Notes under the pieces: generated by a model
Database searches by the model: none
Told to the model about the DNA's origin: nothing
Seen by the model: the letters and a program-made list of their open reading frames with translations, nothing else
Program-made: the position numbers and the translations under genes
Shown here: in pieces, positions 1 through 8,446 of the stretch
Position numbering within the stretch: position 1 is the first letter of the stretch
How the letters are laid out: every line of letters starts with the position of its first letter
Assembly: GCA_947440575.1 (NCBI GenBank)
Contig: CANETF010000012.1
Coordinates: 1 to 50,116, forward strand
DNA from: Verrucomicrobiaceae bacterium
GTDB taxonomy: Bacteria > Verrucomicrobiota > Verrucomicrobiia > Verrucomicrobiales > Verrucomicrobiaceae
Direction: 5' to 3'
Length of the DNA stretch: 50,116 bases

Positions 1-889
1 AGGCGCGGGGGTGGAATTTTTTGTGGACGGCGCTGAGGCGGTTTTGGTCGACGTGGGTGTAGATCTGGGTGGTGGCGATATCGGCGTGGCCGAGCATTTC
101 CTGGATGACGCGGAGGTCGGCGCCGTGGTTGAGGAGGTGGGTGGCGAAGCTATGGCGGAGCTGGTGGGGATGGATTTTTTGGGTGAGGCCAGCGGCGGCG
201 GCGCGTTCGTTGACGATTTGTTCGACGCGTGAGCCGGTGAGGCGGGTGCCGCGTTGGGAGAGGAAGAGGAAGCTTTGGGTTTTGGGTTTGACGAGGGCGG
301 GGCGGGCGTGGGTGAGGTAGGTGGCGATGGCGTCGCGGGCGGCGCTGCCGACCGGGGCGAGGCGGGTTTTGGCACCTTTGCCGGTGACGCGGATCCAGCC
401 TTCCTCGAGGCTGAGGCTTTCAAGGCGGGCGCCGGTGAGTTCGGAGAGGCGGAGGCCGGCGGCGTAGAAGAGTTCGAGGATGGCGCGGTCGCGTCGGGAG
501 AGGGGGTCGTCAGCGGTGACGGATTCGAGGAGTTGGCGGATTTGATGTTCGTTGAGGGTGTCCGGGAGGGGGAGTTCCTGGCGGGGCGGGAGGATGGGTT
601 CTGCGGGGTCGCCGATGCGGTGGCCACGGGCGACGAGCCAGCGGAAGAAGATCTTCACGGCGATGAGTTCGACGCGGGCGCTGGAGGCGGCGAGGCCGTC
701 TTTTTTGCGCTGGACAAGGTGGTCGGAAAGGTGGGCGGTGGTGACGTCGGCCGGGGTTTCGATTTGGTGTTTGGTTTTGAGCCAATCGGCGAGGGATTCG
801 AGGACGCGGCGGACGAGGAGCTGGTAGTTGACGGAGAGACCGCGCTCGGTGGCGAGGTGGAGGATGAAGGCGTCGATGGCGGGGAGCAT
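1..889 (-). CDS. xerD: Tyrosine site-specific recombinase, XerD-like (3' end cut by window edge)
   Basis: This is a tyrosine recombinase of the XerC/XerD type, which resolves chromosome dimers by cutting and rejoining DNA at dif-like sites. About 296 residues are visible and the frame runs off the left edge one or two codons before the expected end. The N-terminal SAM-like core-binding domain covers roughly residues 1-90. The catalytic domain shows the first Arg in AGLRLSEL, the beta-hairpin Lys in GKGAKTR, the HQLRHSFATH box, the LGHADIATTQIYTHVD box with the nucleophilic Tyr, and a final KKFHPRA, which is XerD-like. I chose the ATG at 889 because it gives the usual N-terminus; the open frame continues upstream. 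It is divergent from the DoxX gene. XerD rather than XerC is a judgement from the C-terminus. There is no sign that it belongs to a mobile element. Confidence 0.9.
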   Translation of the reverse strand, partial: MLPAIDAFILHLATERGLSVNYQLLVRRVLESLADWLKTKHQIETPADVTTAHLSDHLVQRKKDGLAASSARVELIAVKIFFRWLVARGHRIGDPAEPILPPRQELPLPDTLNEHQIRQLLESVTADDPLSRRDRAILELFYAAGLRLSELTGARLESLSLEEGWIRVTGKGAKTRLAPVGSAARDAIATYLTHARPALVKPKTQSFLFLSQRGTRLTGSRVEQIVNERAAAAGLTQKIHPHQLRHSFATHLLNHGADLRVIQEMLGHADIATTQIYTHVDQNRLSAVHKKFHPRA

Positions 890-989
890 CCGAGTGAAGT
901 GGAGGAGTGTGCCACGGGTGGGAGGGTGTGGCAATGGGGGGATGAATCCAGACTGGCAACGAGCAAGAATTGCGGCATGATGGGCGCTG

Positions 990-1391
990 ATGAAATTCCT
1001 GCGCCTCTCTTTCATTCCGCTTTCAACGGACCTGGGTTTACTGCTGCTGCGTTTGACGCTGGGGCTGTCGATGCTGATGCTTCACGGGTGGCCGAAGCTG
1101 CAGGGGTTTGGGAAGATTGCGAAGGGGTTCAATGATCCGCTGGGGGTGGGTTCGCAGATCAGTTTGGGACTGACGGTGTTTGCTGAGGTGGGGTGCTCGG
1201 CGCTGCTAATTGTGGGGTTCTTGACCCGGTTCGCTTCCCTGACGCTGGCCATTTGCATGGCGGTGGCGTTTTTCCTGGTGCACGGGGGTGTGTTTGGCGG
1301 AGAGCAGGGGGGAGAGAAGGCGTTTCTTTATCTCGCGGGCTATTTGACGCTGCTGTTTGCGGGCAGCGGGAAGTTTGCGTTTGAGAAGTAG
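990..1391 (+). CDS. DoxX family membrane protein
   Basis: This 133-residue integral membrane protein has the DoxX layout of four hydrophobic helices. The first follows the N-terminal LGLLLLRLTLGLSMLMLHG, which carries the conserved Arg and the HGWPKL turn. DoxX proteins are small inner-membrane proteins linked in some bacteria to quinone or thiol redox balance; the role here is unknown. The ATG at 990 is the natural start and the protein is of normal family length. It ends 5 bp from the stop of the convergent ROK kinase gene, so no separate terminator fits between them. Family assignment is firm; function is not. Confidence 0.85.
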   Translation: MKFLRLSFIPLSTDLGLLLLRLTLGLSMLMLHGWPKLQGFGKIAKGFNDPLGVGSQISLGLTVFAEVGCSALLIVGFLTRFASLTLAICMAVAFFLVHGGVFGGEQGGEKAFLYLAGYLTLLFAGSGKFAFEK

Positions 1392-1396
1392 ATTAT

Positions 1397-2341
1397 TCAG
1401 GAGGGGACGAGTTCGTCGGCGAGGGCGGCGTTGCCGATGATGCCGGCTTCGTTGCTGAACCGTGCGGGGACGATTTTCAGGTGTTCCCAGACGACGGTGG
1501 AGACCATGGATTGGACTTTGCGTTTGAGGGGGTCGAAGATGAGGTCGCCGGCTTGAGCGACGCCGCCGCCGATGACGAAGGCGTCGGGGTTGAGGAGCCA
1601 GGCGATAGAGGAGAGGGCGGTGCCGAGCCAGTCGGCGATTTCTCCCCAGACGCCGCGGGCGATTTCGTCACCGGCAGCGGCGGCTTCGGCGATGGCTTTG
1701 GGGGTGCAGTCGGAGAGATCTTTGTGGACGCCGATTTGGGCGTAGGCTTCGACGGCGTGTTGGGCGATTTGGAGGTTGCCGGTGTATTTTTCGAGGGCGC
1801 CGAGGTTGCCGTAGTGGCCGGGGACGCCGTCGAAGTCGATGCTCATCTGACCGATTTCGCCGGCGGAGTCCTGGCTGCCGCGGTACATTTGGCCATTGAG
1901 GATGAGGCCGCCGCCGATGCCGGTGCCGAGGGTGAGGGCGACGACGTTGCGGAGGCCGCGGGCGGCGCCGTAGCGGAATTCGGCCCAGGCCATGGCGTTG
2001 GCGTCATTTTCGACGACGACGGGGAGGCCGGATTTGTCTGAGAGGAGGGTTTTTAGGGGAACGTGTTTCCAGCCGGGGACGTTGGTGAGTTCGTGGACAA
2101 AGCCGCGGTCGAAATCGACGAGGCCGGGAACGCCGACGCCGATGGCGGCGATGTCGGGGAAGGTGACGCGAAGATTGGCGACCCGGGCGGCCATTTCGTT
2201 GATGAGGGCATGAGGGCCGTGGAAGTCGGCGGTGGGGATGGGTTCGTCGGTGCAGAGGAGTTCGCCGGCACGGCAGACGCCGAGTTTAACGGAGGTGCCG
2301 CCGAAGTCGATGCCGACAGAAGAGAATGAGGTTTCAGGCAT
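1397..2341 (-). CDS. ROK-family sugar kinase lacking the zinc motif (glucokinase-like)
   Basis: This 314-residue ASKHA-fold kinase probably phosphorylates glucose or a related hexose. Visible motifs are the phosphate-1 loop IDFGGTSVKLG (residues 11-21), the catalytic Asp113 in VVVENDANAMAW, and the second phosphate loop GTGIGGG (139-145). The ROK zinc site is absent: the usual His after GEIG is Gln (GEIGQM, 161-166), and the Cys-rich CxCGxxGCxE stretch reads PGHYGNLGALE (174-184) with no Cys. All ligands are lost together, so this looks like a zinc-free branch rather than one random mutation. The start overlaps the end of coaX by 8 bp, which implies translational coupling. Substrate is unproven; glucose or N-acetylated sugars are possible. 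Confidence 0.85.
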   Translation of the reverse strand: MPETSFSSVGIDFGGTSVKLGVCRAGELLCTDEPIPTADFHGPHALINEMAARVANLRVTFPDIAAIGVGVPGLVDFDRGFVHELTNVPGWKHVPLKTLLSDKSGLPVVVENDANAMAWAEFRYGAARGLRNVVALTLGTGIGGGLILNGQMYRGSQDSAGEIGQMSIDFDGVPGHYGNLGALEKYTGNLQIAQHAVEAYAQIGVHKDLSDCTPKAIAEAAAAGDEIARGVWGEIADWLGTALSSIAWLLNPDAFVIGGGVAQAGDLIFDPLKRKVQSMVSTVVWEHLKIVPARFSNEAGIIGNAALADELVPS

Positions 2342-3077
2342 GGTGATGAGGGAGATGGAGATTGCCTACCAAACGCAGACCGTGCAAGGTCAAATCCGGG
2401 TCGACGATGATGGATTGGTCGAGGCCGGAGACGATCCAGGAGGCGTCGCCACCGGTGGCGACGATGTGGACGGGGCCTGGGGGGAGTTCGCGACGGAGGG
2501 CTTCGAGGATGCCGCGGACCATGCCGCGATAACCGATGGCGGCGCCGGCGAGGATGGCTTCGGTGGTGGATTGGCCGATGGCGTGGGTGGGCTCGCTGAG
2601 GGTGACCTGGGGGAGGAGGGCGGTGCGCTCATGGAGGTAGTCAGTCATGAGGCGGAGGCCGGGGGCGATAACGCCGCCGATGTAGTTTTGATCGGCGGAG
2701 AGGATATCGAAGGTGACGGCGGTGCCGAAGTCGATGACGATGCCGGGTGCGCCGTGGAGGTGGGCGAGGGCGACGGCGTTGGCGAGTCGGTCGGGCCCGA
2801 TGGATTCGGGTTTGGGGTAACGGACGCCGATGCCCATGGGGGTGTCATGGCGGAGTTCGATGAGTTGGGTGCCGAGGACGGAGCGGAAGGCGGGAACGGC
2901 GTTGGGGACGACGGAGCAGAGGACGGATTGATCGAAGTGCCAGGGGGCGATGAGTTGGGTGACGGTGTCTGGAGAGATGTCTGAGGTGGCGCAGTCCTGG
3001 TGGTCGGTGATGTGACCGTTGACTGCGAGGCCGAGTTTGGTGCGGCCGTTGCCGATGTCGATGAGGAGCTGGCGCAT
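2334..3077 (-). CDS. coaX: Type III pantothenate kinase
   Basis: CoaX phosphorylates pantothenate, the first committed step of coenzyme A synthesis, in the cytoplasm. The protein is 247 residues, normal for the family. It shows the N-terminal phosphate loop DIGNGRTK (7-14), IGPDRLAN (93-100) with the conserved Gly-Pro-Asp-Arg, IDFGTAVTFD (115-124), GGVIAPGL (134-141) and a late ATGGDA. It lies 12 bp after the HAD gene, and its stop region overlaps the start of the ROK kinase, so the three genes are probably co-transcribed. Placing two ASKHA kinases side by side is unusual but need not mean a shared pathway. Confidence 0.95.
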   Translation of the reverse strand: MRQLLIDIGNGRTKLGLAVNGHITDHQDCATSDISPDTVTQLIAPWHFDQSVLCSVVPNAVPAFRSVLGTQLIELRHDTPMGIGVRYPKPESIGPDRLANAVALAHLHGAPGIVIDFGTAVTFDILSADQNYIGGVIAPGLRLMTDYLHERTALLPQVTLSEPTHAIGQSTTEAILAGAAIGYRGMVRGILEALRRELPPGPVHIVATGGDASWIVSGLDQSIIVDPDLTLHGLRLVGNLHLPHHHA

Positions 3078-3089
3078 GGGGCGAGCGTG

Positions 3090-3881
3090 CTAGGGTCTGG
3101 GGCCGCTGAAGAAGTGGGCGAGGGCATCCATCATGCCTTCGCTGGCGGGACGTGAAGCGACGAAGCCGCCGTGGCTTTGGACGGTTTGTTTGATGGGGTC
3201 GAGGGCGTTGCTGGGGCAGGCGATTTTGCTGGCGAAGGCAGGGTGCAGCATGGAGAGGTCGTTGAAGTTATCACCTGCGGCGAAGACGTGTTCGGCGCGA
3301 AGGTCCAAGAGGCGGCAGAGTTCGCCGAGGGCGGTGCCTTTGCTGTAGCGAGAGTGGGAGAAGCGGAGGTAGATGGTGTTGCGCTGGTAGCCGATGTCGG
3401 GGTTGACGCGTTGCTGCTGGTCAATCCAAACGCAGATGCGGTCCATTTCTTCGTTACTGGCGGCGACGATGCCGAGGTCGCCGTCGTCACCGGAGATGAG
3501 TTCGGCTTGGCCACTGGATTCGATGAATCGGCGGGTGGCGTCGAAGAAGTGGGAGTGATCTTTGACGAAGCGTTCGTGGGCGCGGCGGGCTTGTTTGTTC
3601 CAGGGGCCGAAGTGGGTCCAGCGGCTGAAGAGGCCTGGGCGATAGACGTCGCATTCGCGGACGATGAGGTAATCGGGCTCCATGAAGAGGCCGTATTGGG
3701 CGAGGCCCTGGATGGTTTGGCCGAGGCTGCGGCCGGTGTTGACGACCCAGGCGGCGCCCTGGGAGCGGAGTTGTTTGATCATCTGGCCGAGGCCGGGGTG
3801 GAACATGGGGTCGGCATCTGGCAGGACGAGGGTGCCATCGAAATCGAAGCAGAGGAGAAAGGTGGGCTTGGGCTTGGCCAT
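3090..3881 (-). CDS. HAD-superfamily hydrolase (class IIB-like phosphatase)
   Basis: This 263-residue cytoplasmic phosphatase of the haloacid dehalogenase superfamily has motif I FDFDGTL at about residues 10-16, with the nucleophile and general-acid Asp pair. Motif II is the Thr of VVNTGRS, and motif IV is FAAGDNFNDLSML with the metal-binding Asp residues. The long cap between motifs II and III and the GDNxND form fit the Cof/sucrose-phosphatase (IIB) group, whose substrates are usually sugar phosphates. I chose the ATG at 3881, just before KPKPTFLLCFD; an in-frame start at 3926 adds 15 unconserved residues. It lies between a GT2 gene and coaX on the same strand. The substrate cannot be told from sequence. 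Confidence 0.82.
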   Translation of the reverse strand: MAKPKPTFLLCFDFDGTLVLPDADPMFHPGLGQMIKQLRSQGAAWVVNTGRSLGQTIQGLAQYGLFMEPDYLIVRECDVYRPGLFSRWTHFGPWNKQARRAHERFVKDHSHFFDATRRFIESSGQAELISGDDGDLGIVAASNEEMDRICVWIDQQQRVNPDIGYQRNTIYLRFSHSRYSKGTALGELCRLLDLRAEHVFAAGDNFNDLSMLHPAFASKIACPSNALDPIKQTVQSHGGFVASRPASEGMMDALAHFFSGPRP

Positions 3882-3948
3882 GAGGGACGCTAGGGGCAGT
3901 ATGCCTGGAACGGCTGCATGCGCCATGAATTCTTTGCCCCGAGATGTT

Positions 3949-5100
3949 TCAGGAGGGGGAAGAGCGGGCCTTTTTGAGGGTGTGGACGGAGAGGAGGCCG
4001 AATGAGGCGGTGGCGGCGACGCCGAGGAAGTGGACAGCGCCGATGAGGTTGTTGGCGTGTTGAAGGCCGGAGAAGCCGGATCTGGCCCAGGCGAGGGTCA
4101 GGCTGGCGCCGAGGGCGAGGCAACCTGTGAGCACGGTGAGCAGGAGGAAGAACAGGCTGCCTTCGTCCATGTTGATGAGGCGGCGGGTGAGGGACAAGGG
4201 AGGATCGATGGATCGGAGAAAGAGGCTGCAACTGAAGATGTAGAGTTGGGTGCCGAGGATGCCGATGAGCAGCAGCAGGGTCTGGCTGTGCATGTCGAAG
4301 ATGTTGAACGGGCCGAGGGCGATGGGGCCGGTGATGAGGGCGAGGAGCTGAATGAGAGTCGCTGTCAGGGCGAGAAAGAGACCGGATTTTTCGAAGAGGC
4401 TGGGTTTTTCGGAGAGGATGAAGAGGAGGTGGCGCATGCCGTCGCGCCAGGTTCGGAGGTGGGCGACGCGGTCTGGGGGGCCGCAGCGGAGGCCTGAGGG
4501 AATCTCGACGGTGTGAGTGCGGGCTTTGAGGGCTTTGATGAGGAGTTCTGAGGCGAACTCCATGCCGTCTGAGCGGATGTCCCAGGTGAGGTAGTCGGCT
4601 TTTCGGATGCAGCGGAAGCCAGAATTGCAGTCGGTGAGGCGACCATTGAAGAGGCGATTGATGAGCCAGGTGAGGATGGGGGTACCCAGGTAGCGATGGA
4701 GGGGAGGCATGGCGCCGGGTTCGATCACACCGGTGGTGCGTGAGGCGATGGCCATGCCGGCCTGGTGTTTGACGGCTTCGAGGTAGAGAGAGGCGGTGTG
4801 CTCGTAGAGGTAGGTGTTGTCTGAGTCAGCGAAGAGGATGTAGGAACCGGTGGCGGCCTCGATGCCGCCTTTGAGAGCGGCGCCGTAGCCGCGAACGGGG
4901 ATGGGGACGAGACGGCAGCCGAGTTCGAGGGCGATATCGCGGGAGCGGTCGGTGCTGCCGTTATCGGCGACGATGATTTCATAGCTGATGCCGGAGGGGG
5001 CGAGAGCCTTTTTGACGGCGGTGACGCAGAGGGCAAGGGTGCCTTCTTCGTTGAGGCAGGGGAAGACGAACGAGAGGGCTGGTGGTTCGGCGGGGGGCAT
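3949..5100 (-). CDS. Membrane-anchored family 2 glycosyltransferase (DPM1/GtrB-like)
   Basis: This 383-residue glycosyltransferase probably moves a sugar from a nucleotide donor to a polyprenyl phosphate or a growing lipid-linked glycan at the inner membrane. The GT-A domain has SFVFPCLNEEGTL near the start, VADNGSTDRS for nucleotide binding and LFADSDNTY as the DxD metal motif. The last ~150 residues hold about four hydrophobic helices separated by a charged loop. The ATG at 5100 is preferred; a longer form would need a TTG at 5145. It follows the polyprenyl sugar transferase on the same strand. It could make an undecaprenyl-phosphate-linked sugar or add the second sugar of the repeat; the sequence cannot separate these. 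Confidence 0.85.
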   Translation of the reverse strand: MPPAEPPALSFVFPCLNEEGTLALCVTAVKKALAPSGISYEIIVADNGSTDRSRDIALELGCRLVPIPVRGYGAALKGGIEAATGSYILFADSDNTYLYEHTASLYLEAVKHQAGMAIASRTTGVIEPGAMPPLHRYLGTPILTWLINRLFNGRLTDCNSGFRCIRKADYLTWDIRSDGMEFASELLIKALKARTHTVEIPSGLRCGPPDRVAHLRTWRDGMRHLLFILSEKPSLFEKSGLFLALTATLIQLLALITGPIALGPFNIFDMHSQTLLLLIGILGTQLYIFSCSLFLRSIDPPLSLTRRLINMDEGSLFFLLLTVLTGCLALGASLTLAWARSGFSGLQHANNLIGAVHFLGVAATASFGLLSVHTLKKARSSPS

Positions 5101-5180
5101 GAGACTTGGAAGTGCGGAGCGCGAAGGGGGGCGAATCCGAATCAAAATCTCAGGGGAGAGACGTGGCTGAAGTCAGACAT

Positions 5181-6662
5181 TCAAGAGGCGAGCAGGGTGG
5201 AATCGAGGAGGGAGTGGGAGGTGTCCTTTAACGGGTGTTCGAAGGTTCCGTCGAGGGCGCGCCATTGATGCATAGCAAGGGTGTGGGCGTCCTTTGGGCG
5301 AACGCCGCCAGTGAGGACGGTGCGAATGGTTTCGAGGAGGACGAAGAAGTCCAGAAGCAGGCTCATGTGCTTGATGTAATAGAGGTCGAGTTCGTGTTTG
5401 CGCCAAGCGTCCTCCATGGAGGCGCCGTAGGGGTAGCGAACTTGAGCCCAACCGGTCAGGCCGGGCTGGACGAGAAGGCGTTCGCGGTAAAAGGGGATGC
5501 GGAGTTCGAGGTCGTCGATGAATTCGGGGCGCTCGGGTCTGGGGCCGACGAAGGACATTTCGCCACGGAGGATGTTGAGCAATTGGGGGATTTCGTCGAT
5601 GCGAAAGCGGCGCAGCCAAGTGCCGAGGTAAAAGATGCGCTGGTCCTTTGAGCCGGACCATTGGGGGCCGTCTTTTTCAGCATCCATGTGCATGGTGCGG
5701 AGTTTGAGAATGACAAAAGGTTTGCCCATGCGTCCGAGGCGGGTTTGGCGGAAGAAGATGGGGCCTGAGGAGCCGAGTCGCACGGCGATGATGCCGAGCA
5801 GCAGGGCGGGCCAAAGGGTGAGAAGGCAGAGGAGGGAGACGCAGATGTCGAAGAGGCGCTTGAGTTTTTTGATGTAGAGGAGGCCGGACTGGCTGGACGC
5901 GCGGAACAACCAGTTCTCGGTGACGAGTTGGAGAGGGACGGCGTGGAAGACCATTTCACAGATGTCGGTTAGGGAGACGATGTCGATGCCCTGGTAGCGC
6001 CAGCGACGGAGGGCTGGGGTGAGGTCGGGCATCATCAGGTGGCTTTCTCTGACCATGACCATGGTGGTGTTTGCAGGCAGGGTGGTTTCCAGCAGTGGTG
6101 AGCTATTGCCAAGGTGAGGGAGTGTTCCGACTGGCTCGTAGCCGCCGACGGGAAGAACACCGAGGATGGAGGTGCTGGCGCTGTTTTTCGAGAGGATGGA
6201 GGCGGCGAGTTCGTCATCGGGTTCTGAGACCAAGCAAACGGCGCGCAGGACGACTTGTTTTTGGCTGCGGTGGAGGAGGATTTGGTGAGCAATGCAAAGG
6301 AGGGTGACGAGGGGGAATCCAGCGAGCAGGACGCCGCGACCGACCCGGGCATTGAGATCGATGGAGCCCATGCCGAGGAGGACGATGAGGGCTGCGGAGA
6401 GGCCGAAGAGGGTCCAGCGGGTGCGGGACCAGGAGTCAATGCGGGCATGAGAGGGGGAGTACATGCCGCCGGTGTAGATGACGCTGGGGAGGACGAGGGA
6501 GGCGATCAAGACCGCGGGGAGGTAGCGGAGGAACTGGGGAGTGGTCCACTGTTCGAAGCGCCAGAAGGTACCGATGGCCATGCCGAGCAGCACCACCCCG
6601 GCGTCCACGAGGAAGTGGAAAGCGGTGATGAGGAGGCTGCGTGAGACAGGGGAGTAGAGCAT
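5181..6662 (-). CDS. Undecaprenyl-phosphate sugar phosphotransferase (EPS initiation)
   Basis: This is the likely first enzyme of EPS repeat-unit assembly, moving a sugar-1-phosphate to undecaprenyl phosphate. The 493-residue protein has the long polyisoprenyl-phosphate hexose-1-phosphate transferase layout: four N-terminal membrane helices (within residues 8-130), a central CoA-binding-like region with PVGGYEPVGTLP, a fifth hydrophobic segment near 270-295, and the catalytic Bac_transf domain (266-465). Catalytic-domain markers are FVILKLRTM (316-324), RRFRIDEIPQLLNILRG (351-367), FVGPRPERPE (371-380) and PGLTGWAQV. It sits between the short OPX lipoprotein gene and a GT2. The first sugar (Glc, Gal or GlcNAc type) is not decidable. 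Confidence 0.93.
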   Translation of the reverse strand: MLYSPVSRSLLITAFHFLVDAGVVLLGMAIGTFWRFEQWTTPQFLRYLPAVLIASLVLPSVIYTGGMYSPSHARIDSWSRTRWTLFGLSAALIVLLGMGSIDLNARVGRGVLLAGFPLVTLLCIAHQILLHRSQKQVVLRAVCLVSEPDDELAASILSKNSASTSILGVLPVGGYEPVGTLPHLGNSSPLLETTLPANTTMVMVRESHLMMPDLTPALRRWRYQGIDIVSLTDICEMVFHAVPLQLVTENWLFRASSQSGLLYIKKLKRLFDICVSLLCLLTLWPALLLGIIAVRLGSSGPIFFRQTRLGRMGKPFVILKLRTMHMDAEKDGPQWSGSKDQRIFYLGTWLRRFRIDEIPQLLNILRGEMSFVGPRPERPEFIDDLELRIPFYRERLLVQPGLTGWAQVRYPYGASMEDAWRKHELDLYYIKHMSLLLDFFVLLETIRTVLTGGVRPKDAHTLAMHQWRALDGTFEHPLKDTSHSLLDSTLLAS

Positions 6663-6734
6663 CGATGAAGCGACTGGGAGGGGCTGTCGATTTGAGAGAA
6701 GCTGGAAATGGGGCCAGGCGGGAGCCTGTGGGGA

Positions 6735-7409
6735 TCAGAAGCCGAAGACTTTTTCGGGAACATTGATGATGTCGCCCTCACCGATGGGGACATCCGGGGT
6801 CAAGCCTGACTGAATGCTTTTGAGATTGACGACCCTGGTGCGGCGGACGCCTTGGCTGTCGGCGCGCATGAGTTTGGCTTTGGAGTCATCCGCGAATTTG
6901 GCCATGCCACCGGTGACGAGAATGGTTTCGTAGAGGCCGGGCGGTCTGCCGTCGGTAGGGAGGGGGACGTAGTGTTGTCCGGGGCGAATGACGGAGCCGG
7001 TGATGAAGACGGAGATGCGAGTGGCGTTCTGAGCCGATTGCTGGGCGGAGTTTTTGGCGCGACGTTCGACGAAGACGGTTGCCTTGGTGAGCTGTTGTTT
7101 TTGGAGGGCTTGTGTGACTTGGTTTTCGGCGGCTTCGCGGGTGAGACCGAGGATGGGGACGCGTCCGACTTTGGGGATGAGGATGTAGCCGCCGTCGCGG
7201 ACTTCGTAGTTGGCGTTGAAGGTGGGGTCTTCTTCGACGATGAGTTCCAATTGGTCACCGACCTGGAAGTTCTGAGAATTGGTTGTGGGGAGCGCCTGAT
7301 TGGGCAGGCGGGGTGCAGGGAGTGCGGAATCGGTTTGAGGCGATTGGCAGCTGGTCAGGGAGAGTGAAAGGCTGGCGAGGGCGAGGCGGAAGAGCTGATG
7401 GGGGCGCAT
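6735..7409 (-). CDS. Short Wza-like polysaccharide export (OPX) lipoprotein
   Basis: The 224-residue protein is an outer-membrane lipoprotein of the OPX family: its signal peptide ends in the lipobox LSLTSC. The Poly_export domain begins at QVGDQLELIVEEDP and contains DGGYILIPKVGRVPILGLT. One SLBB-like domain follows, with VFITGSVIRPGQHYVPLP and ETILVTGGM, and the protein ends at EGDIINVPEKVFGF. It is far shorter than E. coli Wza (379 residues) and has no C-terminal amphipathic helix to form an outer-membrane pore, so it probably needs a separate porin. The beta-barrel gene at 8447-10195 in the same gene block is the obvious candidate. The ATG at 7409 is used; an upstream TTG would add a stretch before the signal peptide. 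Confidence 0.9.
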   Translation of the reverse strand: MRPHQLFRLALASLSLSLTSCQSPQTDSALPAPRLPNQALPTTNSQNFQVGDQLELIVEEDPTFNANYEVRDGGYILIPKVGRVPILGLTREAAENQVTQALQKQQLTKATVFVERRAKNSAQQSAQNATRISVFITGSVIRPGQHYVPLPTDGRPPGLYETILVTGGMAKFADDSKAKLMRADSQGVRRTRVVNLKSIQSGLTPDVPIGEGDIINVPEKVFGF

Positions 7410-7523
7410 GGTTCTTGGGATTCGATGAACGAATGGCAAGCAGTTAACTCAGCGCATGGGAGGAGGAAAGAGAAACCAATGGGCGAGAGGGAAAGGGAGG
7501 GGGCAAAGAGGCGGGCGACGGGG

Positions 7524-8396
7524 CTATTTGGAGGAGATGGGTTTGACCATGATCCAATTGCCCTCGGCGTTGTTGTTGGTGAACTCCTTGGTGAGGGGTT
7601 CCGGCCGAACGGTGAGGAGGATGTGATCGAAGGTGGTGCGGAAGCTTTTGATGAGTTTGGTGCGGCTTTGGGCGAAGGTCTCAGGTGTGGTGCCCGGGGC
7701 GCGATGGGAGCAGGTGAGCAGAAGGCGCAAATCGCCCTGGTAAGCTTCGGAGGGTTTGATGCCTTCGACGTAGACGGATCTTGGAATCACGGTGGGCAGG
7801 TTGTAGGGGTATTCGCGGTATTGAGTGCCGAATTCAACATAGCGTTTGTTGGGGTCGGCGGAGTCGAGGAGGAGGACTTTGCGTTCGGGTCCATTCCAGA
7901 CGCGGATGCGGCCGGTCTGGTTGATTTCGTCTTCGAAGGAGTCGAACTCGCCGGAGGAGACGGAGCGATTGATGCCTGAGAGTTCGAGGGACACGACGAC
8001 TTCACCGTCGAAGTCTACGCGATAGGGGGTGACGCGGAGGATGATGCGGGACATTTCAGCGACGCCGACTTGGAGTCCGGGAGGGGTGCCTTCGAAGGCG
8101 CCGCCGTCCTGGGGGTCGTTGTTATTGATGACGCCGTCGTAGTTGAGGTCGGAATCGAGGTCGACCTTGGCGATGGAGCGTTCGGTGTCACGCCAGCCAT
8201 TGATGCGTTGGCCGTAGTATTTGTGGAAGCTGTTGGGCAGGTCCATCTGAGTTTCTTTTTGCTCGACGGGGACGACGGGGAGGGGGGCCTTGCTGCTTTT
8301 TTGGGCTTGAACGGAGAAGGTGGAGAGGCTCAAGCAGGCGATGAGGAGCAGTGATCCGGAACGGACTGTAGAGGTCGGAGTGGATGAGCTTTGCAT
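7524..8396 (-). CDS. Secreted protein with a dockerin/EF-hand-like calcium loop, unknown function
   Basis: I do not recognise the family. The 290-residue protein has a signal peptide with core LLLIACLSLSTFSVQA. Near residue 75 is DLDSDLNYDGVINNNDPQD, which has the alternating Asp/Asn spacing of a dockerin-type or EF-hand calcium loop. The rest is predicted mostly beta, with VVVSLELSG, FGTQYREYPYNLPTVIPRSVYVEG and a repeated arginine-rich strand pattern. There are no membrane helices after the signal peptide. It lies between the OPX lipoprotein and the outer-membrane barrel on the same strand, which suggests a periplasmic or surface accessory of polymer export, but that is inference from position. 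The ATG at 8396 places the signal peptide correctly. Confidence 0.7.
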   Translation of the reverse strand: MQSSSTPTSTVRSGSLLLIACLSLSTFSVQAQKSSKAPLPVVPVEQKETQMDLPNSFHKYYGQRINGWRDTERSIAKVDLDSDLNYDGVINNNDPQDGGAFEGTPPGLQVGVAEMSRIILRVTPYRVDFDGEVVVSLELSGINRSVSSGEFDSFEDEINQTGRIRVWNGPERKVLLLDSADPNKRYVEFGTQYREYPYNLPTVIPRSVYVEGIKPSEAYQGDLRLLLTCSHRAPGTTPETFAQSRTKLIKSFRTTFDHILLTVRPEPLTKEFTNNNAEGNWIMVKPISSK

Positions 8397-8446
8397 GATG
8401 TTGCTGGGGGCGAGGGTGTGGTGGCTGGGGCGAAAGGAGAAGGGGA

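Noticed and set aside
11..1135. Plus-strand open frames with Gly/Glu/Asp-rich products opposite the recombinase gene
   Set aside because: They are antisense to a XerD-like gene with a full catalytic motif set; high GC alone keeps these frames open.
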